Shown one piece after another: positions 63,657 through 64,000 of a stretch of 64,000 bases of DNA. Within the stretch, counting starts at the first letter, position 1. Each line of letters begins with the position of its first letter. The position numbers and the translations under genes are program-made. The notes under the pieces are model-generated. The model ran no database searches. It saw only the letters and a program-made list of their open reading frames with translations, and was not told the origin of the DNA. Source of the stretch: Thalassolituus oleivorans MIL-1 (lineage in GTDB: Bacteria > Pseudomonadota > Gammaproteobacteria > Pseudomonadales > Oceanobacteraceae); NCBI RefSeq assembly GCF_000355675.1, contig NC_020888.1:1337001-1401000 (forward strand), given 5' to 3'.

Positions 63657-64000
63657 GTACAGATACATCACGCGAATGCTTTATGCAGTTCGATTTACAC
63701 CATCAGGAAACAGAGGGTAGCTTTGCTCGCCGTGGCACCTTGCGTTTTCCGCGTGGAGAAGTGCAGACACCAGCGTTTATGCCGGTAGGAACTTATGGTT
63801 CGGTCAAAGGCTTAAATCCAGATCAAGTTGAGGATTTGGGTGCCGAAATCATTCTTGGTAATACCTTTCATTTGATGTTACGTCCTGGTACTGAAGTCGT
63901 TAAAGCACACGGTGACTTACATGATTTTATTGGTTGGGATAAACCGATATTAACCGACTCCGGCGGTTTTCAAGTATTCAGTTTGGGCGACATGCGCAAG
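63653..64000 (+). CDS. tgt: Queuine tRNA-ribosyltransferase Tgt, 3' partial
   Basis: The first 116 codons of tgt run off the end of the window. It shows [40 protein letters not shown] and [11 protein letters not shown], the latter containing the conserved Asp of the preQ1 pocket. The enzyme exchanges guanine 34 of GUN-anticodon tRNAs for preQ1, the step before QueA. Its start overlaps the queA stop. Confidence 0.97.
   Translation, partial: MSTDTSRECFMQFDLHHQETEGSFARRGTLRFPRGEVQTPAFMPVGTYGSVKGLNPDQVEDLGAEIILGNTFHLMLRPGTEVVKAHGDLHDFIGWDKPILTDSGGFQVFSLGDMRK

Overview
The window looks like chromosomal DNA of a marine, Oceanospirillales-type gammaproteobacterium. This rests on the guaBA, xseA, lptFG-pepA, cysDN, zapE and queA-tgt neighbourhoods, the DUF3015, DUF4105 and AdeT-like proteins, Fur-box usage and the tRNA sequences. 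A Thalassolituus/Oceanobacter-like genus is only a guess. Most of the 64 kb is ordinary core genome, broken by one giant surface-protein gene, one accessory island and one extracytoplasmic redox operon.

Layout. 1-9.9 kb: a 5'-truncated glycine-rich protein, a small lipoprotein, a pirin, an AdeT-like binding protein, the trmA-dbpA RNA-modification pair, tesB plus a second thioesterase, and xseA with an M23 peptidase and a small ORF. 10-16.8 kb: DUF3015, DUF4105, a lipoprotein hydrolase, then guaB and guaA. 16.8-28.5 kb: a promoter enclosed by a 12-bp inverted repeat, then a giant adhesin gene (about 3757 residues after repairing one frameshift). It encodes a delta-60-type propeller, 25 tandem Ig-like repeats of exactly 246 bp, calcium-binding TSP3-type repeats, a GlyGly-CTERM-like sorting segment, and then a complete OmpA-type barrel and peptidoglycan-binding domain. 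28.6-36.7 kb: a binding-protein/sensor fusion, a nitroreductase, pepA, lptF-lptG, an RDD protein, pdxH and a fructosamine kinase.

36.8-44.8 kb is accessory. It holds a ParD-like/zeta toxin pair, a DUF1778/GNAT toxin pair, a phage-type repressor with a 33-bp palindromic operator, a HigBA-like pair with paired operators, a PLD-family protein with a winged-helix tail, a tyrosine-integrase remnant, and a membrane-protein gene split by a complete IS66 element with a perfect 8-bp target duplication. A degenerate copy of the 3' half of tRNA-Met at 39.6 kb and the intact tRNA-Met at 44.7 kb bracket the right-hand 5.1 kb, as expected for an island integrated at a tRNA gene.

45-64 kb: cysD-cysN (CysN carries a P-loop-less tail), a hydrolase, zapE, a Fur-box-preceded TorF-type porin gene broken by a frameshift, and an SDR enzyme. 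Next comes a tightly packed six-gene operon: di-heme lipoprotein, Tat-exported DUF1501, TlpA thioredoxin, DUF4266 lipoprotein, DUF3570 and an ApbE-like flavin transferase. It is followed by a 7TM-DISM/GGDEF cyclase, a chemoreceptor split by an amber codon, two tRNA-Leu genes and queA-tgt.

The best candidates for undescribed biology are two. One is the ApbE/DUF3570/DUF4266 redox operon, where DUF3570 carries two TGAS motifs resembling flavinylation sites and the ApbE-like enzyme lacks two usual Asp residues and any signal peptide. The other is the giant adhesin, whose sorting signal lies inside the polypeptide just ahead of an OmpA module.
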